This document shows positions 1 to 12,638 of a stretch of 64,000 nucleotides of DNA, in pieces (within the stretch, counting starts at the first letter, position 1; each line of letters opens with the position of its first letter). The DNA lies in NCBI GenBank assembly GCA_015183035.1, contig JACZZP010000024.1, positions 89,259 through 153,258 on the forward strand. Direction: 5' to 3'. This DNA comes from Meloidogyne chitwoodi (Eukaryota; Nematoda; Chromadorea; Rhabditida; Meloidogynidae). Below the pieces are notes generated by a model. That model ran no database searches and was not told the origin of the DNA. It saw only the letters and a list, made by a program, of their open reading frames with translations. Both the position numbers and the translations under genes were made by a program.

Positions 1-3000
1 TATTTGACAAAATTATTTATATACAACAACCATAATGTTCACAAGAAGCATTTTTTCAATAACTACCACAAGAATTTTTTTTATTATTCACAATAAGAAA
101 AAATCACAAAAAACATTTTTTTTTCAAACTAACTATTTTTTAAAGAATAACCGCACGAACATTTTTGTTCACTACTTTGTCTTTTTTAGAATTTTATCAT
201 TTTTTATTGGTGTAAAAGATAAATAAAAAATTTTTTTTTTAATTCTTAATAAGAAAAAGGGGCATGTTTTTTTTTTTTATCACACTTTTCAACACCTTTT
301 GATTTATAAAAACGGATAGAGCATCCCAAACCTTTAGGCTGTCGGCAAACATCAAAATAATTTTTCTACAAAATATATGGGCGTGTCCTTCAATACCCAC
401 AGGAATGTGCGGTAAAAAAAGGGAATTTCTCCTTAGGGCTAACTACTAGAACTAGTTCCGAGGAAATTTTGAACTTTCCCATATGTACCGGCTAATACTC
501 AAACATGTGCCAACTAAAATATTAAAATAAAATTATTAAATTAAAAAATTATTTTTAAGATAGCTAATGAAAATGGCACTGTTTGGGAAAATAATACGCA
601 ATTTCGGGTAAATTTAATTTTATCAATTTTACTCTTTATTTAATTCCTAGGTTTATCAAAATGGACAAGAGCAGTCAATGAATGCAAGCGTTTACGAAAA
701 TAGGTTTTTGCAAATTAACACTTGAAAATAATTTTTTAATTTATTTTCTTTTATTCAGCATGTACGTTATTGATGCAATAGAGTACAGAGATTAATTTAA
801 AAATTTTTAACAAAATTATAATTTTTTAATTTTGCATTCTCTTAAATTAATTTTTAATTTTTTTAACTTTTTTAATAAATTTTTAATTGTCTAATTTTCT
901 CTCGACTTTCAGCATTGATAAAATAAATTATTTTTTAAACATACTATTCTAATAAATCTATCAGAATTTTGAATTTATGAGCATTATTTAACTACAATAT
1001 TATATCGCAAAATTAATTGGGACAAAAATTTAAATTAAAAAACACTTTCAATTTAAATAAAAAACAATTTAACAGAAAAAAATTTATTCTTTAAATAAAC
1101 AATCTTAAAACTAATAAATTTTAAATGGGAAGAGAAGCTTTTTAATAATAATTTAATAGAACGAGAAGCTTGAACTTTAGTGATAAGATGGGCTCTTTAA
1201 ATAGCCAAAAAATAGAAGGCGTAACATTTTAAAGGAATTTGCTTTTCCTAAAAAGTACATAAAATTAGGGGCGTAAACTGCTAAAAGAAAAAGGACGAGT
1301 AAAAAATAATATATTTTTTTTATGTAAAATGATTAATAATAAAAAAGAATGTCGCTTTTGCGACATATTACCCTATATAATTATCGATTAGTTAGGGACA
1401 TACAAATTGAAGAAACCAAATTATCGGTAAAAAAAGTCCGAAAAAAAGGCTCTCAAACTCGTGTACTTTTTCTTTTTTAAGCCAAAACCTTTTGAATGGA
1501 TTGTTTGAGCACAAAGGTAGTGGTATAATAGTACAGCAAGATTTTGGTGCGGAGTTTGAGTGTCAAAAAGGAAAATGCTTTTTTATTATTTTAAATTACT
1601 TTTATAAAATTTATTATTTAAAATTTTTATTTTAATAAATCAGTGTTTTTTTAATTTTTATTATTTTAAATTATTTTCATAAAAAGTCCCGTGCGAGGAG
1701 TAAGGCCGCGATCCTCCTCCGAAGACAGGGAGAGACCGGCTGTACATTCTCCTTATCTCTAATATTTCAGCCTGTTGAAAGGCGTCAAAAATAGAAACTG
1801 CCTGTAAAATTTAACAAAATTGATTATAATTAATTGATTTTAAATTTTTTTTAATATTCCACAAAAATAAATAAATAATAAAATACTTAATATAATTAAT
1901 TTTTAAAAATGTTTTTTTATTTAAAATAAAATAAATTATAGAATTAATTAAATAAAATTAAAAAATATATTAAATTTTGTTTTTGTTTTTCTTTTATTTT
2001 CTAAAAAAATAACATTCTTTTTCATTATATGGTGTGTATTAATATAAATAAATAGATTATTGAATTAAAAAAATTAAAATTCACTTTAAAAATTTTTTAT
2101 TCAAAAATAAAATTAATTAAATAAAATTGATTAAATAAAATTAGTTTTCTCATTTTGTGTGTACTAACATCATATCCTTCAGAAATGTGTCTTTTTTTAA
2201 TAATACGAGAAAAAATTAAAAATAGTGTGGACACATCGAGAATTTAAATACGGTACATCAGTACAGTGGGTGTAAACGTTATTGACAAATTTAGTAGATA
2301 CCAATTCCTTGCATATTCGAAATTTTGACGTATTATTCTTTCGCCGTTTAATGAACAAATTTCCAGAAATTAGTTTATTAAATTTAATTTTAAACTTTAG
2401 TTCCTCTTGTAAAAGAACAAAGTCTTTTTTTCTTTAAAAAATTTTTTTAATAAAAAATTTAAATTATCCCTGTTTTGTAAGTAAATTTAATTTTTAAATA
2501 ATTTTTAAAAAATTAAAATTTTTAAATCTAAAAAATAATTAAAATTTTATTAAAATATTGTTAGACTCAAAAGTTAAGTGCTTCTGCGCAATTATAATAA
2601 CCGCGGTTATTATTTTTATTATTACAACCGCGATTTCCGCGGTTACTTGCAATATTTCTTTTATTTTAATTTTTTATTTTTTTAAAAAATAATTTTTTTT
2701 TAAATTTATTTTTTCATCTTGTTTTTTTCTCGGTTGATTATTTATTTATTTATTATTTATTTTAATTTTTATTTTTTTTTAAAAAATAATTTCTTTTTAA
2801 AATTTATTTTTTCATCTTGTTTTTTTCTCGGTTGATTATTTATTTATTTATTATTTATTTTAATTTTTTATTTTTTTAAAAAATTATCTCAAATTCAAAA
2901 AAGATTCATTTTTCTTATTACTTTTCTAAATTTCTTAGGTCATTTCTATTTCTTATCTATTTCTTATGGATATAATTTAGATTTATAATATAGTCTAATA

Positions 3001-3142
3001 AAAATTAAATTCCAAGAAGATTCATTTTTTCTTATTACTTTTCTAAATTTCTTAGGTCATTTCTATTTCTTATGTATATAATTTAGCTTTATTCTAGGAA
3101 ATCATTTGATAAATTTATATTTATAATGTTTCATTAACTTTT
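1..3142. other. AT-rich non-coding stretch
   Basis: No supportable gene. The only compositional breaks are a moderately GC-rich patch near 300-500 and a sharper one at about 1683-1765, neither of which reads as protein or folds as a tRNA that I can recognise. A short palindromic motif with CCGCGGTTATT and repeated CCGCG lies at 2600-2645. The far right end contains two local duplications described separately. Confidence 0.6.
2668..3095. repeat. Two adjacent local tandem duplications
   Basis: A unit of about 98 bp containing CATCTTGTTTTTTTCTCGG occurs twice (near 2714 and 2811). Immediately after it, a unit of about 116 bp beginning AAGATTCATTTTT and containing TTCTTAGGTCATTTC occurs twice (from 2901 and from 3017). 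The copies differ by only a few bases, so both duplications look recent. Confidence 0.75.
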
Positions 3143-3346
3143 TTATTTATTTATATATTGTTTTATGAATTTCGAATCTCTTGTTTCAGTCCAATCATGG
3201 TTCAATGCTTTACAAGTGTTGAAGATTTTTTCCCATGTTTTACGCTTCTCATCAACACTAACCTTATAAGAAACATTCCACTTATAACAGAATAATTTTC
3301 TTGAGTTAGTAATATAAGTTCTTTTTTCCGAATTTTTGTTGTTCAT
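3143..3346 (-). CDS. Small hypothetical protein or exon (67 aa)
   Basis: The 67-residue frame has much more balanced amino-acid and codon use than the surrounding DNA: tryptophans, cysteines and charged residues rather than the Phe/Ile/Lys/Asn-only products of AT-rich noise. The middle, around KRKTWEKIFNTCKAL, is a short amphipathic helix with spaced tryptophans, loosely like one helix of Myb/SANT or MADF DNA-binding folds, but too short to assign. It starts at an ATG and ends in TAA; no convincing additional exon is seen nearby. It may be a single-exon gene, one exon of a larger gene, or a fragment left by a mobile element. Confidence 0.35.
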   Translation of the reverse strand: MNNKNSEKRTYITNSRKLFCYKWNVSYKVSVDEKRKTWEKIFNTCKALNHDWTETRDSKFIKQYINK

Positions 3347-4579
3347 ACTTTAAAGTAAAAAATAAATAAATATTAATAAAATTCTAAGGGAGGAGAGTTA
3401 TATAGTTTCATTAAAATTAAATTTAACAAGTGTAATCTCATTAAATTTACAAATTCTATAATTCTTCTCGCTTAGTTCACTTCATTCGCGTAATAAAGAT
3501 AATTTGAATATTCAAAATTTTTAATTGTTAAATTCATTTATATTCAAAAAAACATAAATGTTGCTCATTTAATTAATGCTGCCTTTGTTCTATTTCAATT
3601 TTTAATTATGTTTTACAATTAAAAATATTTTTTTTTAATTTTAAAAAAATACAAGAGATTTTATTATTTTATAAAATTAAAATTTGTCCTTCTGTTAGTA
3701 AAAATAAGTTGTTCTTTCGAGATTTCAATAATCGTTGATTTGTGTCATTAATTTAACAATTTATTTATAAAATTAATATTTAATTTTTTTAAAATTTTTA
3801 TATTAAATTTAAATAATATACGTATTTTTATCTTTAAAAATATTAATTTTATTATTTATATCAGCATAAATTTTTTAAAAATATTAAAAATTAATTTTAT
3901 TTAATAAATTATAAGTATATATATTTATTATAAAATTTAGTATAAAAATTTATAAAATTAATTTGGTACTTGTTTTGTTCTTTCATTGAATCGTTGCAGA
4001 TTCTTCTGACTCGATATAAATTTTAATAACAAATGTCAATTCTTTATAACAGGATATTAAACTTACTTAGAAAGTTTAAGAAAAAAATATTTTAATTAAA
4101 TATTTATTTTAATTAAAGAGAAAATCAAAGAAATGTAGGGATTAAATTTCTTTAATTTAAACCTTAAGAAGAATGTTAGTAGTATATACTACGATTTTTT
4201 ACACTTTTTTGCAAAAAAAAAGTAAAAAAATCGTAGTATTTTTTACAAGATAAAATTAACAATTAAAATGTAATCACAAGACATTTCTTAACAATATAAA
4301 TAAAATATTAAAATAAAATTTAAACAATAGATTATATTTTATTTTAAATTAAACTATTTTTACAAGTAAAATAAAAAATTATTTTATTTTTTTAAAAAAT
4401 AAAATAATTTTAAAAAAGAATTAATAAAAAAGAATAAAAAAAGTATTTAAAATAAACAATGACACATATATAAAAAAAGTAAAAGAATAGGATAACTATG
4501 TAATTTTAGTAATGTTTTACAGACTCTTTAATACATTCAATAACATATTTAATTATAAATTAAGTATTAGTAAAAAATG
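3347..4579. other. AT-rich intergenic DNA
   Basis: Nothing coding can be supported. A short inverted repeat built on ACTACGATTTTTT lies at about 4185-4240, where a thymine-rich arm and an adenine-rich arm pair around a T/A-rich loop. Confidence 0.5.
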
Positions 4580-5790
4580 TTAATGAAGTTTAGACATCCA
4601 TTCATTTGCTGTGGCCAGACAATTTAATAAACCCTAAAAGAGTGATTTATTAAATTATTTATTTATTGATCTTAATATTTAAGACGTCAACCATGAAGGC
4701 CCACAGTGTGTGTAACCTTCAGAAGTGACTCAATATTTATTTATATATTAAATTAGAGTAAATTTTTGGGTGTCCCAAAATTCTCGGAGAATTCCTTTCC
4801 AGATTTTTGGAAAATTCCTCTTTATTGGAAAATTCATCTCAAAGCATAGGTATTCTCTCTGTAAAATACCTCTTTTAACAGAAAAATCCTCCCTAAATAA
4901 TAATTAATATGATTTTGGATCACTTGAAAATTGTACTATGTTAGAATAATCTTATTAAAATGATCTAAAATAACTTTAAATTTTCCAAAAATTTTGCTCG
5001 GAGAGGAATTTTCCACTAAAAGAGGAATTTTTCGATAATATAGAGAGGAATTCTCCGGGAGGAATTTTCCGGAGAGGAATTTTCCGGATAGGAATTTTTC
5101 GGAGAAGAAATTTCCGGAGAGAATTTTCCAGAGAGGAATTTCCGGAGAAGAATTTTACGGAGAGGAATTCTCCGGATAGGAATTTCCCGGATAGGAATTT
5201 TCCGGAGAGGAATTCTCCTGAGGAATTTTCCTGGACTCTAATTTTTGTACTAAATTTACTTTATCCCCTTGATAATCATTTCCATGATCTCTGAAACAAA
5301 ACATTTCTATGCGATTCTTTTTCATTATGTGAGTCAAAGTTGGAGCAAAAAGCGCAGATTTGCATGCCATTTGGCAAGTAAGGCTTGATTCATCAATATT
5401 ACAGCAAACCTGCCCTGATTTTGAATTTAAATTTGTAAAATTTGTTTTTGGTAATATTTCTAAAATTTTGAGAAATTTATTTATTTATTCTCTATTTTAT
5501 TAACCATTATCCAAACATTTAGTTAATTCAAAATAATCAAAACCATCACAATTAGGAACTTGTTTCTCATTAATTAATGCATGATTTATATTTTGTTGAC
5601 AGTTTTCTGGTATTTTACATTCGATTAACGCTAAAAAAATTTTATTCACTAAAAAAATATATAAACCGTGTTTAACAATAAAATGTATATTTTTATCACG
5701 TTTTTGATGATAATTCGCCTGTATTGATTTGGAGAGAATTAAAATAATAGAATATATATAATAAATGTAGTTAATGTTTATTTTATTCAT
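4580..5790 (-). CDS. Secreted RECK-like cysteine-knot protein, 3 exons
   Basis: Three exons join in phase: 5790-5505, 5459-5260 and 4633-4580, giving about 179 residues. The N-terminus has a hydrophobic stretch (YIYYIYSIILILS) that can serve as a signal peptide. Exon 2 contains CC, eight residues, C, three residues, C (VCCNIDESSLTCQMACKSAL), the spacing seen in the N-terminal cysteine-knot repeats of RECK, the GPI-anchored metalloprotease inhibitor. The preceding CDGFDYFELTKCLDN also fits the aromatic-x-Cys end of such a repeat, and exon 3 supplies LLNCLATANEW. The Kazal and later RECK domains are absent, so this is either a short secreted derivative or a truncated copy. Intron 1 is 45 bp; intron 2 is about 626 bp and is filled by a fold-back repeat. 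The phases support the gene model; the family call rests on cysteine spacing alone. Confidence 0.5.
4765..5235. repeat. Fold-back element of GGAATTTTCC-type short repeats
   Basis: The right arm (about 4995-5235) is a run of 15-18 bp units around GAGGAATTTTCCGG. The left arm (about 4775-4890) holds the inverted form, such as GGAAAATTCCTC and GGAGAATTCC, separated by about 100 bp of AT-rich spacer. The arrangement is a fold-back array. It occupies intron 2 of the RECK-like gene, and its right edge touches the reading frame just past the predicted splice donor. Confidence 0.65.
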
Positions 5791-6445
5791 TTTTAAAAAT
5801 TGTATATTTTGAGAATTTTAATGAAATTTTCTAAAAATAATTGGCTTGATGTTAATTAAAAAATTTTAATTTCAGATTAATAAATTAAATTATAAGGATT
5901 TTTAAAAAATAATTTATTGATTTATTGCAAATAATTCTTCAGAAAGTTTATTTAAAGCAAGAATATATTTATTTAGAATTTTGCTTAAATTTTGGAATAA
6001 TCTTTATTTTTTTATTTAATATTTAAATTCATATATTTATAAAGGAAAAACAAAAGAAATCGCTAAGAAAGTCAATTAATTTGTATAAATATTTTAATAA
6101 AAAATTCCATGACAACATCCGTTTATTTTTTATTAAAAACAAAAACAAATATATTAAATTAATTCCATGACAACACACAATTCTTAGTTTAAAAAAAATT
6201 ATTTTAAATAAAAAAAATTATTGCAAAAAATTTTAAATTTAAAATGTTGATTATTATCAATATTTATTTTCCGATTTAATTTATTCGTATTTATTTAAAT
6301 TTTTGAATATTTTTTTGTGTTAAATATGTGAGTTTAGGCAAAGAATATTAGCATGTCTTCTTCCTTTTTGCAATTAATGCATTATATTTACAAACTCAAA
6401 CGCAGCTACGTGAATGTATATCTGCTAATTAAATAATTGAATTTA
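5791..6445. other. AT-rich intergenic DNA
   Basis: No gene or strong signal. A short sequence with TTCCATGACAACA occurs twice about 60 bp apart (near 6105 and 6164). Confidence 0.5.
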
Positions 6446-7340
6446 AGTATTATTAAATTATTAATTTGAAGATTATTATTAAATTATTAATTTGAAGATT
6501 ATTATTAAATTATTAATTTGAAGATTATTATTAAATTATTAATTTGAAGATTATTATTAAATTATTAATTTGAAGATTATTATTAAATTATTAATTTGAA
6601 GATTATTATTAAATTATTAATTTGAAGATTATTATTAAATTATTAATTTGAAGATTATTATTAAATTATTAATTTGAAGATTATTATTAAATTATTAATT
6701 TGAAGATTATTATTAAATTATTAATTTGAAGATTATTATTAAATTATTAATTTGAAGATTATTATTAAATTATTAATTTGAAGATTATTATTAAATTATT
6801 AATTTGAAGATTATTATTAAATTATTAATTTGAAGATTATTATTAAATTATTAATTTGAAGATTATTATTAAATTATTAATTTGAAGATTATTATTAAAT
6901 TATTAATTTGAAGATTATTATTAAATTATTAATTTGAAGATTATTATTAAATTATTAATTTGAAGATTATTATTAAATTATTAATTTGAAGATTATTATT
7001 AAATTATTAATTTGAAGATTATTATTAAATTATTAATTTGAAGATTATTATTAAATTATTAATTTGAAGATTATTATTAAATTATTAATTTGAAGATTAT
7101 TATTAAATTATTAATTTGAAGATTATTATTAAATTATTAATTTGAAGATTATTATTAAATTATTAATTTGAAGATTATTATTAAATTATTAATTTGAAGA
7201 TTATTATTAAATTATTAATTTGAAGATTATTATTAAATTATTAATTTGAAGATTATTATTAAATTATTAATTTGAAGATTATTATTAAATTATTAATTTG
7301 AAGATTATTATTAAATTATTAATTTGAAGATTATTATTAA
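6446..7340. repeat. 26-bp tandem repeat, about 34 copies
   Basis: A 26-bp unit made of GAAGATTATTATTA followed by AATTATTAATTT is repeated head to tail about 34 times with essentially no variation. The period is not a multiple of three and the unit contains stop codons, so the array is not coding. The homogeneity suggests recent expansion. Confidence 0.95.
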
Positions 7341-10300
7341 TGATTTTATTCCTGCTGCGTCCAAAATTTTTTGTTCAAATACACCGTTTTTTCTAAAAAG
7401 TTTAACACCGCCAAATTATTAAATAAATTTTTAATAGTCATCATCACTGATAAATAGTTTTATAAAAGTTGCTTAACACTTGGACAAATTATTCAACAAA
7501 TTTTTTATATAAAAATTGTGTAATTATTTAAATTTATTTTAAATATATAATTAGCTTATTTTTTGATAATTATATTATTTTTATCTTTAATTATTAATAC
7601 TGAAATTTTTAATATTTTTAAAATATTTTTTCCACATTATGTAATATGTCGTCTATTTAATTTAAATTTATGATTATGTCAATCGGCTCCTATTTTGTTA
7701 CTAATTTATTTATTTCATCTGATTTTTTAAAAATCGAATTTTTATTATTTTAATTTTTTAAAATATTATTTATTTATTTTTAACTAACTTTAGTTAAATA
7801 AAATTAATATTTAATGTTAGTTATTTCATTAATTACTTTCGTATCTTCCTTTACATTTTTAATTATTTTTAATATTATTTATTAATTAGAATGACCTTAT
7901 ATATGTTTTTAAGCCTCATTGCCCAAACATACAAATATTAATTATAAATTAAAACAAAAATAAAATTAATTAAAATTATTTGTGCTGGTGCGTCGTATAT
8001 GCTTGCACGTCTAATTTAGGTAGAAAAATTTTTAAAAATTTCCTGTTGTTTAAATTTTTAAATTTTACATTTTATACAGTGTTTATGCGAGGTCGAAAAA
8101 AATGTAGTATCATTACTTACTTTTATTTTACAATTTAAATAAATTAATTAATTTTTTAAGTTTAAGACAATAAAATTAAAAAAAATAAAAATTAAGTTTA
8201 TTTTAAATAAATAAATTAATTTTTAATTTTTATGTATAGTTATAATGCATAAATAAATATATTAATTAAACAGATAAAAAAATTTTAAAAGAAAATTAAT
8301 ACAATTTCACAACCAAATGTTGAGCTTTAGCATATGTAGAGTTTCACCTAGCTCTTCTATTAGATCATAATTGTATTTGTTCTAATTATTTTTTTATTTT
8401 TTTTAAATACTCTAAATTAATAGGCGCCAATTTTATATTTACTTCTTTATTAATATTATGTATTAATAAAAAAAGATCGATTTAATTTATTATTATTTTT
8501 TTACTTTTTAAATCTCTCCTTTTTTAATTAAATTAAAATTTTTTTATTCAAAATTTTTTAATCTTAATTTTTCGAATCTGTTCTTAATCTCAACCATAAA
8601 TCTCAATGGAGCATTTTGAGCTTCTTTAAATAAAAATAAATTGTTAACTACAGTAATATAATTTATTTAATTAATTTTTCCTTTTTATTTTAATTTTATA
8701 AAATTAATTTTAACTATAATTTGTGTATAATTTAATAGTAAATTAAGTATAATTTAAACAAAAATTAACTTAATTTCATTATTATTTAAACAACTGAATT
8801 TTGTTATTCGGCGCTCTTCTTTTTTGTTATTGGAAGAAAAATTATAATTAAATTATTATTTGACAATATTTCCACTTTTTATTTTATGCACAAGTAAAAT
8901 TTTAAAATTTTATTTTTTTCTTCTTTAAATCATCTTAAATAGACTAATTTGTCTAAAGTGTGAGTTGTATGGATTGGTTGTTTTTTATAAATTAATCTTA
9001 TTTTATTACTAAATTAAATTTTAAAAATCTTTTATAAAAAATATTAATTAATTGGATGATTTAAGAAGGGTTAAAATAAAAAATTTTTCGGCATCATTAT
9101 ACATACTTTTATTTTAAAAAATTTAAGTAAAAATTCTAAAGGGAACTGGTTATTAATAAATTGGGTGGTCTCCAAAATTATTATTATTTTATTTTATTTT
9201 TTATTTTATCTTAAATTTTATTTTAAAATTAATTAATTTAAAAATACATTAATCTGGTGTGAGTAAAAAGTGTGTTAAAAGTACAGTATACAGAAGAAAA
9301 AAATATAACAAAAGAACCAACACTTAATATTTATTTGTTCAGGGCCGCTTTGCCCTGAACAATGCTGAATAAATTTTGTTTTGGTTTGTTCATGTCCGCT
9401 AAAAACAGGATCGGTTGCTTGGTCAGCTGACAGTCTAAGACTATCTATTTTCATTTTCACTTCCTTAAAATTTTTATTTTAGTAAAAGAAGTGTTAATTT
9501 AATTAAAAAATAATACGTCAGATACGTATTTGTATCTATTTTTGACTGGATTTTGCCCTTAATTTTTTAATAATATTTAATTAAAAATTAAATAATTTTA
9601 TTTTCTTAACACATGTAAATTGCAAAAAGAGTAATGTTGTAAGGACTGTTCGGTTTTTATATAAATTAATTTTATTTTATTAACAAATTAAATTTTAAAA
9701 ATCTTTTATAAGAATTAATTCATACATTTATGTCGAGTTAAATTAAGTAAAAATTTCGGCATTATTATATTTTTTTAATAAATGTAGTTCTCCTCTAAAA
9801 CATTAAATCTTCGATGAGGGCGTAGTGAAAAATATAATATAAAGTTCATTTTTTTAATTTTAATAAATTTAAAAATTTATTAATAAATATACAATAATTA
9901 TTATAATTTAGATAAAAAATTACATCTTTATGTTATTCATAAAGCTTGCTCTTTTTAGCACAAAAGATGGGCTCGATTCAATTTGAATAAATAAATTGGG
10001 TTGTTTAAAGAAAGCCATTTCTCTTAAAATCTGATTATAACGTAGAAAAAGACTTTGAATTAAGAATTAGAATATTTTTATTTAAATTGTATGTTTAAAT
10101 TTTTTATAAAACTTTGTTTCACTCATTATGAATTTGTAATGGGTTTAGTTTTGAAAATTTTAAAATTTAATAAAAGATAAAATTATTTATAATTTTTAAT
10201 ATAATTTTTTAATATTTCTTTTTTTTTAATTAGTAAAAAATATTAATATATGTATGAATTTAATTAAATATTTTATAATTAATTTTATAATGTAAAAATT

Positions 10301-10930
10301 ATTTAAATTAATTTATATAATTATTATTAAATTTTTACAACGCTGACTCAATGTTTTTTCCATTATTAGATTTTTATTAAAAATTATTTAAATTTATATA
10401 ATAATTATTAAATTGTTGTAAGGCCTACTTTATTTTTTATTATGATAAGATAATTCGATTCCTGTTTTAGTTCACTAATTTTTATTCTGAGACAAAAATA
10501 AATTGTTGCAAATTTTTCTTCTGTAAAATATTTAATTTAGTTAGTATTAAATATTTCAAATAATTAATTTAATAATTTAATTTCATTAAGTGGGAATTAA
10601 AGTTTTCTTAACATCCTTAACAAAAACTTCTTTTTAGAATTTTCTTTAACATTATTAAAACTGTTTTTATAATTAATTCTTTTTGATTTAACATTTCATA
10701 TCACCTCGAATATTTAAAACTTTTTCAATCGGGGTCGACTTTCTCTTCCTTCATGGAGGTTTGTTTTCAAAGAAAATTCACGATGTTTCCCAAAATTTGA
10801 TCGATGTCCATTTAAACAGATTTCTATTTTTAATTCTTGAATCTCCTGTTTCGATGATTAGAAATTTTTTTTGAAAAATTATTTGTTTTTCTGATTTGCA
10901 TTAAAGACTGAAATTTAATTTAATTTATTA
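7341..10930. other. AT-rich intergenic DNA with a local duplication and one hairpin
   Basis: No gene can be supported. A block around 8970-9112 recurs in diverged form at about 9646-9770 (shared TTAAATTTTAAAAATCTTTT and TTTCGGCATTATTATA-like ends). A perfect 11-bp stem, TTGTTCAGGGC paired with GCCCTGAACAA, lies at 9335-9362 with a six-base loop. Confidence 0.5.
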
Positions 10931-10947
10931 TATTGTACTTGTCTCTT

Positions 10948-10999
10948 CGGAGCATTGGGTCGGTCTTCCCCGGAGGGAAGACCGACCCAATGCTCCGGA
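10948..10999. repeat. GC-rich long hairpin
   Basis: GGAGCATTGGGTCGGTCTTC on the left pairs with the complementary GAAGACCGACCCAATGCTCC on the right across a loop of about ten bases, a near-perfect 20-bp stem in otherwise AT-rich DNA. A diverged relative lies at about 46178-46229; both are followed 150-200 bp later by ATTGGCCAATCTT, so they look like members of one dispersed family. No target duplication was recognised. Confidence 0.7.
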
Positions 11000-12344
11000 G
11001 TTGGGGATTTTGTACTCTTTTAAAGCTAACTTAACGAATATATATATTTATTTATTGGTTGAAGCTAAAAGTAACAATAATGATAAAAGGGAAACTTCTT
11101 CTCTTCTTTTTTGTGTGGATTGGCCAATCTTTAAATACAAAGAAATTGGGGCCAAATGACAGCTGTTATAAAATGTTAAAAAATATCTTTTATATGTTAT
11201 ATAACAAATCTAATCGATTAAAAAAATTTGTTTATATCATTTATTTATTTTAATGTCTATTGCAACACTAATTTTGCATACTTTTCCTTAATGACATTTT
11301 TATATGTAAATAAAATTGGACATTAATACAAGAAATTATTTTTTGTTGATATATTTTATTTATTTCCAATTGCTCCAAAATTGTATTATTCATTGATAGT
11401 TTTCTTTAATTAAAATTTATAAATGTAACATTAGAATTTTAAATAAAATTAAACAAAATTTTAAATTAATTGTATTAATACGTTAAAATGTAAAGTTTGT
11501 ACTTTTATGTAATAACTCATTTACACATCATGAACCTCTAATAAATTTTATAAATTATAATTATACAATTAAAGTGTTTTTTCGATGATTTAGGGAAATA
11601 AAATTTATTTATTTAAAAATTTATTATTTATTTGGTTTCAAATAATCTATTAAAATAGTTATTTTAAATAATAAAATTAATATAATTAATTAATTCAAAT
11701 CATTTCAGAAAAGGTTATATTTTTTTAATGAAATTAATAATAATAGAGAAATGGAAAAGTATTTCTAAATTATTCTAAATTATTTTAAAAAATTGATAAT
11801 TTAATTTTAATTTTTAAAATAATTTAAAATTTGGTTATGTAATCTTTCCTGTTTTCACAGTTTTTCCATTACTTTGTTCAGTGAAAAACGAAGTTTATAA
11901 AATAATAAAGAATTAAATAATTAATGTAAAAAATTAATTCGGAATTTCCGACAAAAGTTAAATATTAAAATAATTTAGTTTAAATAGTATTATATTATTA
12001 TAGTTTTTGTTATTTTATAATTTTTTATTGATTAATATTATTTTTTAAAATTTATTTTGATATAGTGTGCAGAGTTAAATTATTATATTAAAGGTATAGT
12101 TAAATAGTTTTTAACATAGTATTTATTTTGTAAATATTATTTAATAAAGTTGAATTAGTAAATATTTATTATTTAAATTTTTATGAAATAAATTAATCAT
12201 TAAATATGTAGAAATAAATAAAAATTTATTTGTTTAATTTTGCAATAAATAGCACTAGTCTAACCTAGTGTTATTAACTCTCTTTTAACATATTTCTTTC
12301 TCTTTCACTGTCTAACTTTGTTTTTCTCTTCCAGATCCTGTACA
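11000..12344. other. AT-rich intergenic DNA
   Basis: Only one short frame (from an ATG at about 11080) shows a hydrophobic signal-like start, but it soon dissolves into AT-rich codons. I see no supportable gene. Confidence 0.45.
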
Positions 12345-12349
12345 GTTCG

Positions 12350-12480
12350 TCAAACAAAATTACACGACATTTCGTCTCAATGGCAAAAAACTACATTTCG
12401 TCTACCCGAGCCTACGATTTTTTGATGTTGGGACGAAATGTCGTGCAATTTCGTGGCACGAAATGTCGGGACACGAAAAT
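12350..12480. repeat. Cluster of inverted and direct ACGAAATGTCG motifs
   Basis: CGACATTTCGTC near 12367 and GGACGAAATGTCGTGCA near 12431 form an inverted pair. Further partial copies, ACATTTCGTCTACC and GCACGAAATGTCGGGACACG, flank them. The cluster lies 160-290 bp upstream of the Smad start codon. It may be a small TIR element remnant or a binding-site cluster. Confidence 0.5.
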
Positions 12481-12638
12481 ATTTCTTTCTATTGACATAT
12501 AGAGAAAGAGTGAAATGTGAGACAGGGGACAGTTTTATTTTCTTTTAATAAGAAGGTAGACTAATCTTTTTAATCAATGTTTTTATTTAAGCAAAATTAA
12601 AAAAAATAAATAACTAAATTTATAATAATTTAAAAATT

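Noticed and set aside
6446..7340. Possible CRISPR-like array
   Set aside because: It is a continuous 26-bp tandem repeat without spacers in a eukaryotic genome; a satellite explains it fully.
9275..9460. Minus-strand 61-aa frame with balanced first half
   Set aside because: The balanced part coincides with the perfect hairpin at 9335-9362 and its flank; the C-terminus is low-complexity. It is more likely a repeat remnant than a gene.
11059..11253. 64-aa frame with a signal-peptide-like start
   Set aside because: After about 35 residues it becomes AT-noise, there is no cysteine pattern or second exon, and it lies in the hairpin/ATTGGCCAATCTT repeat family region.
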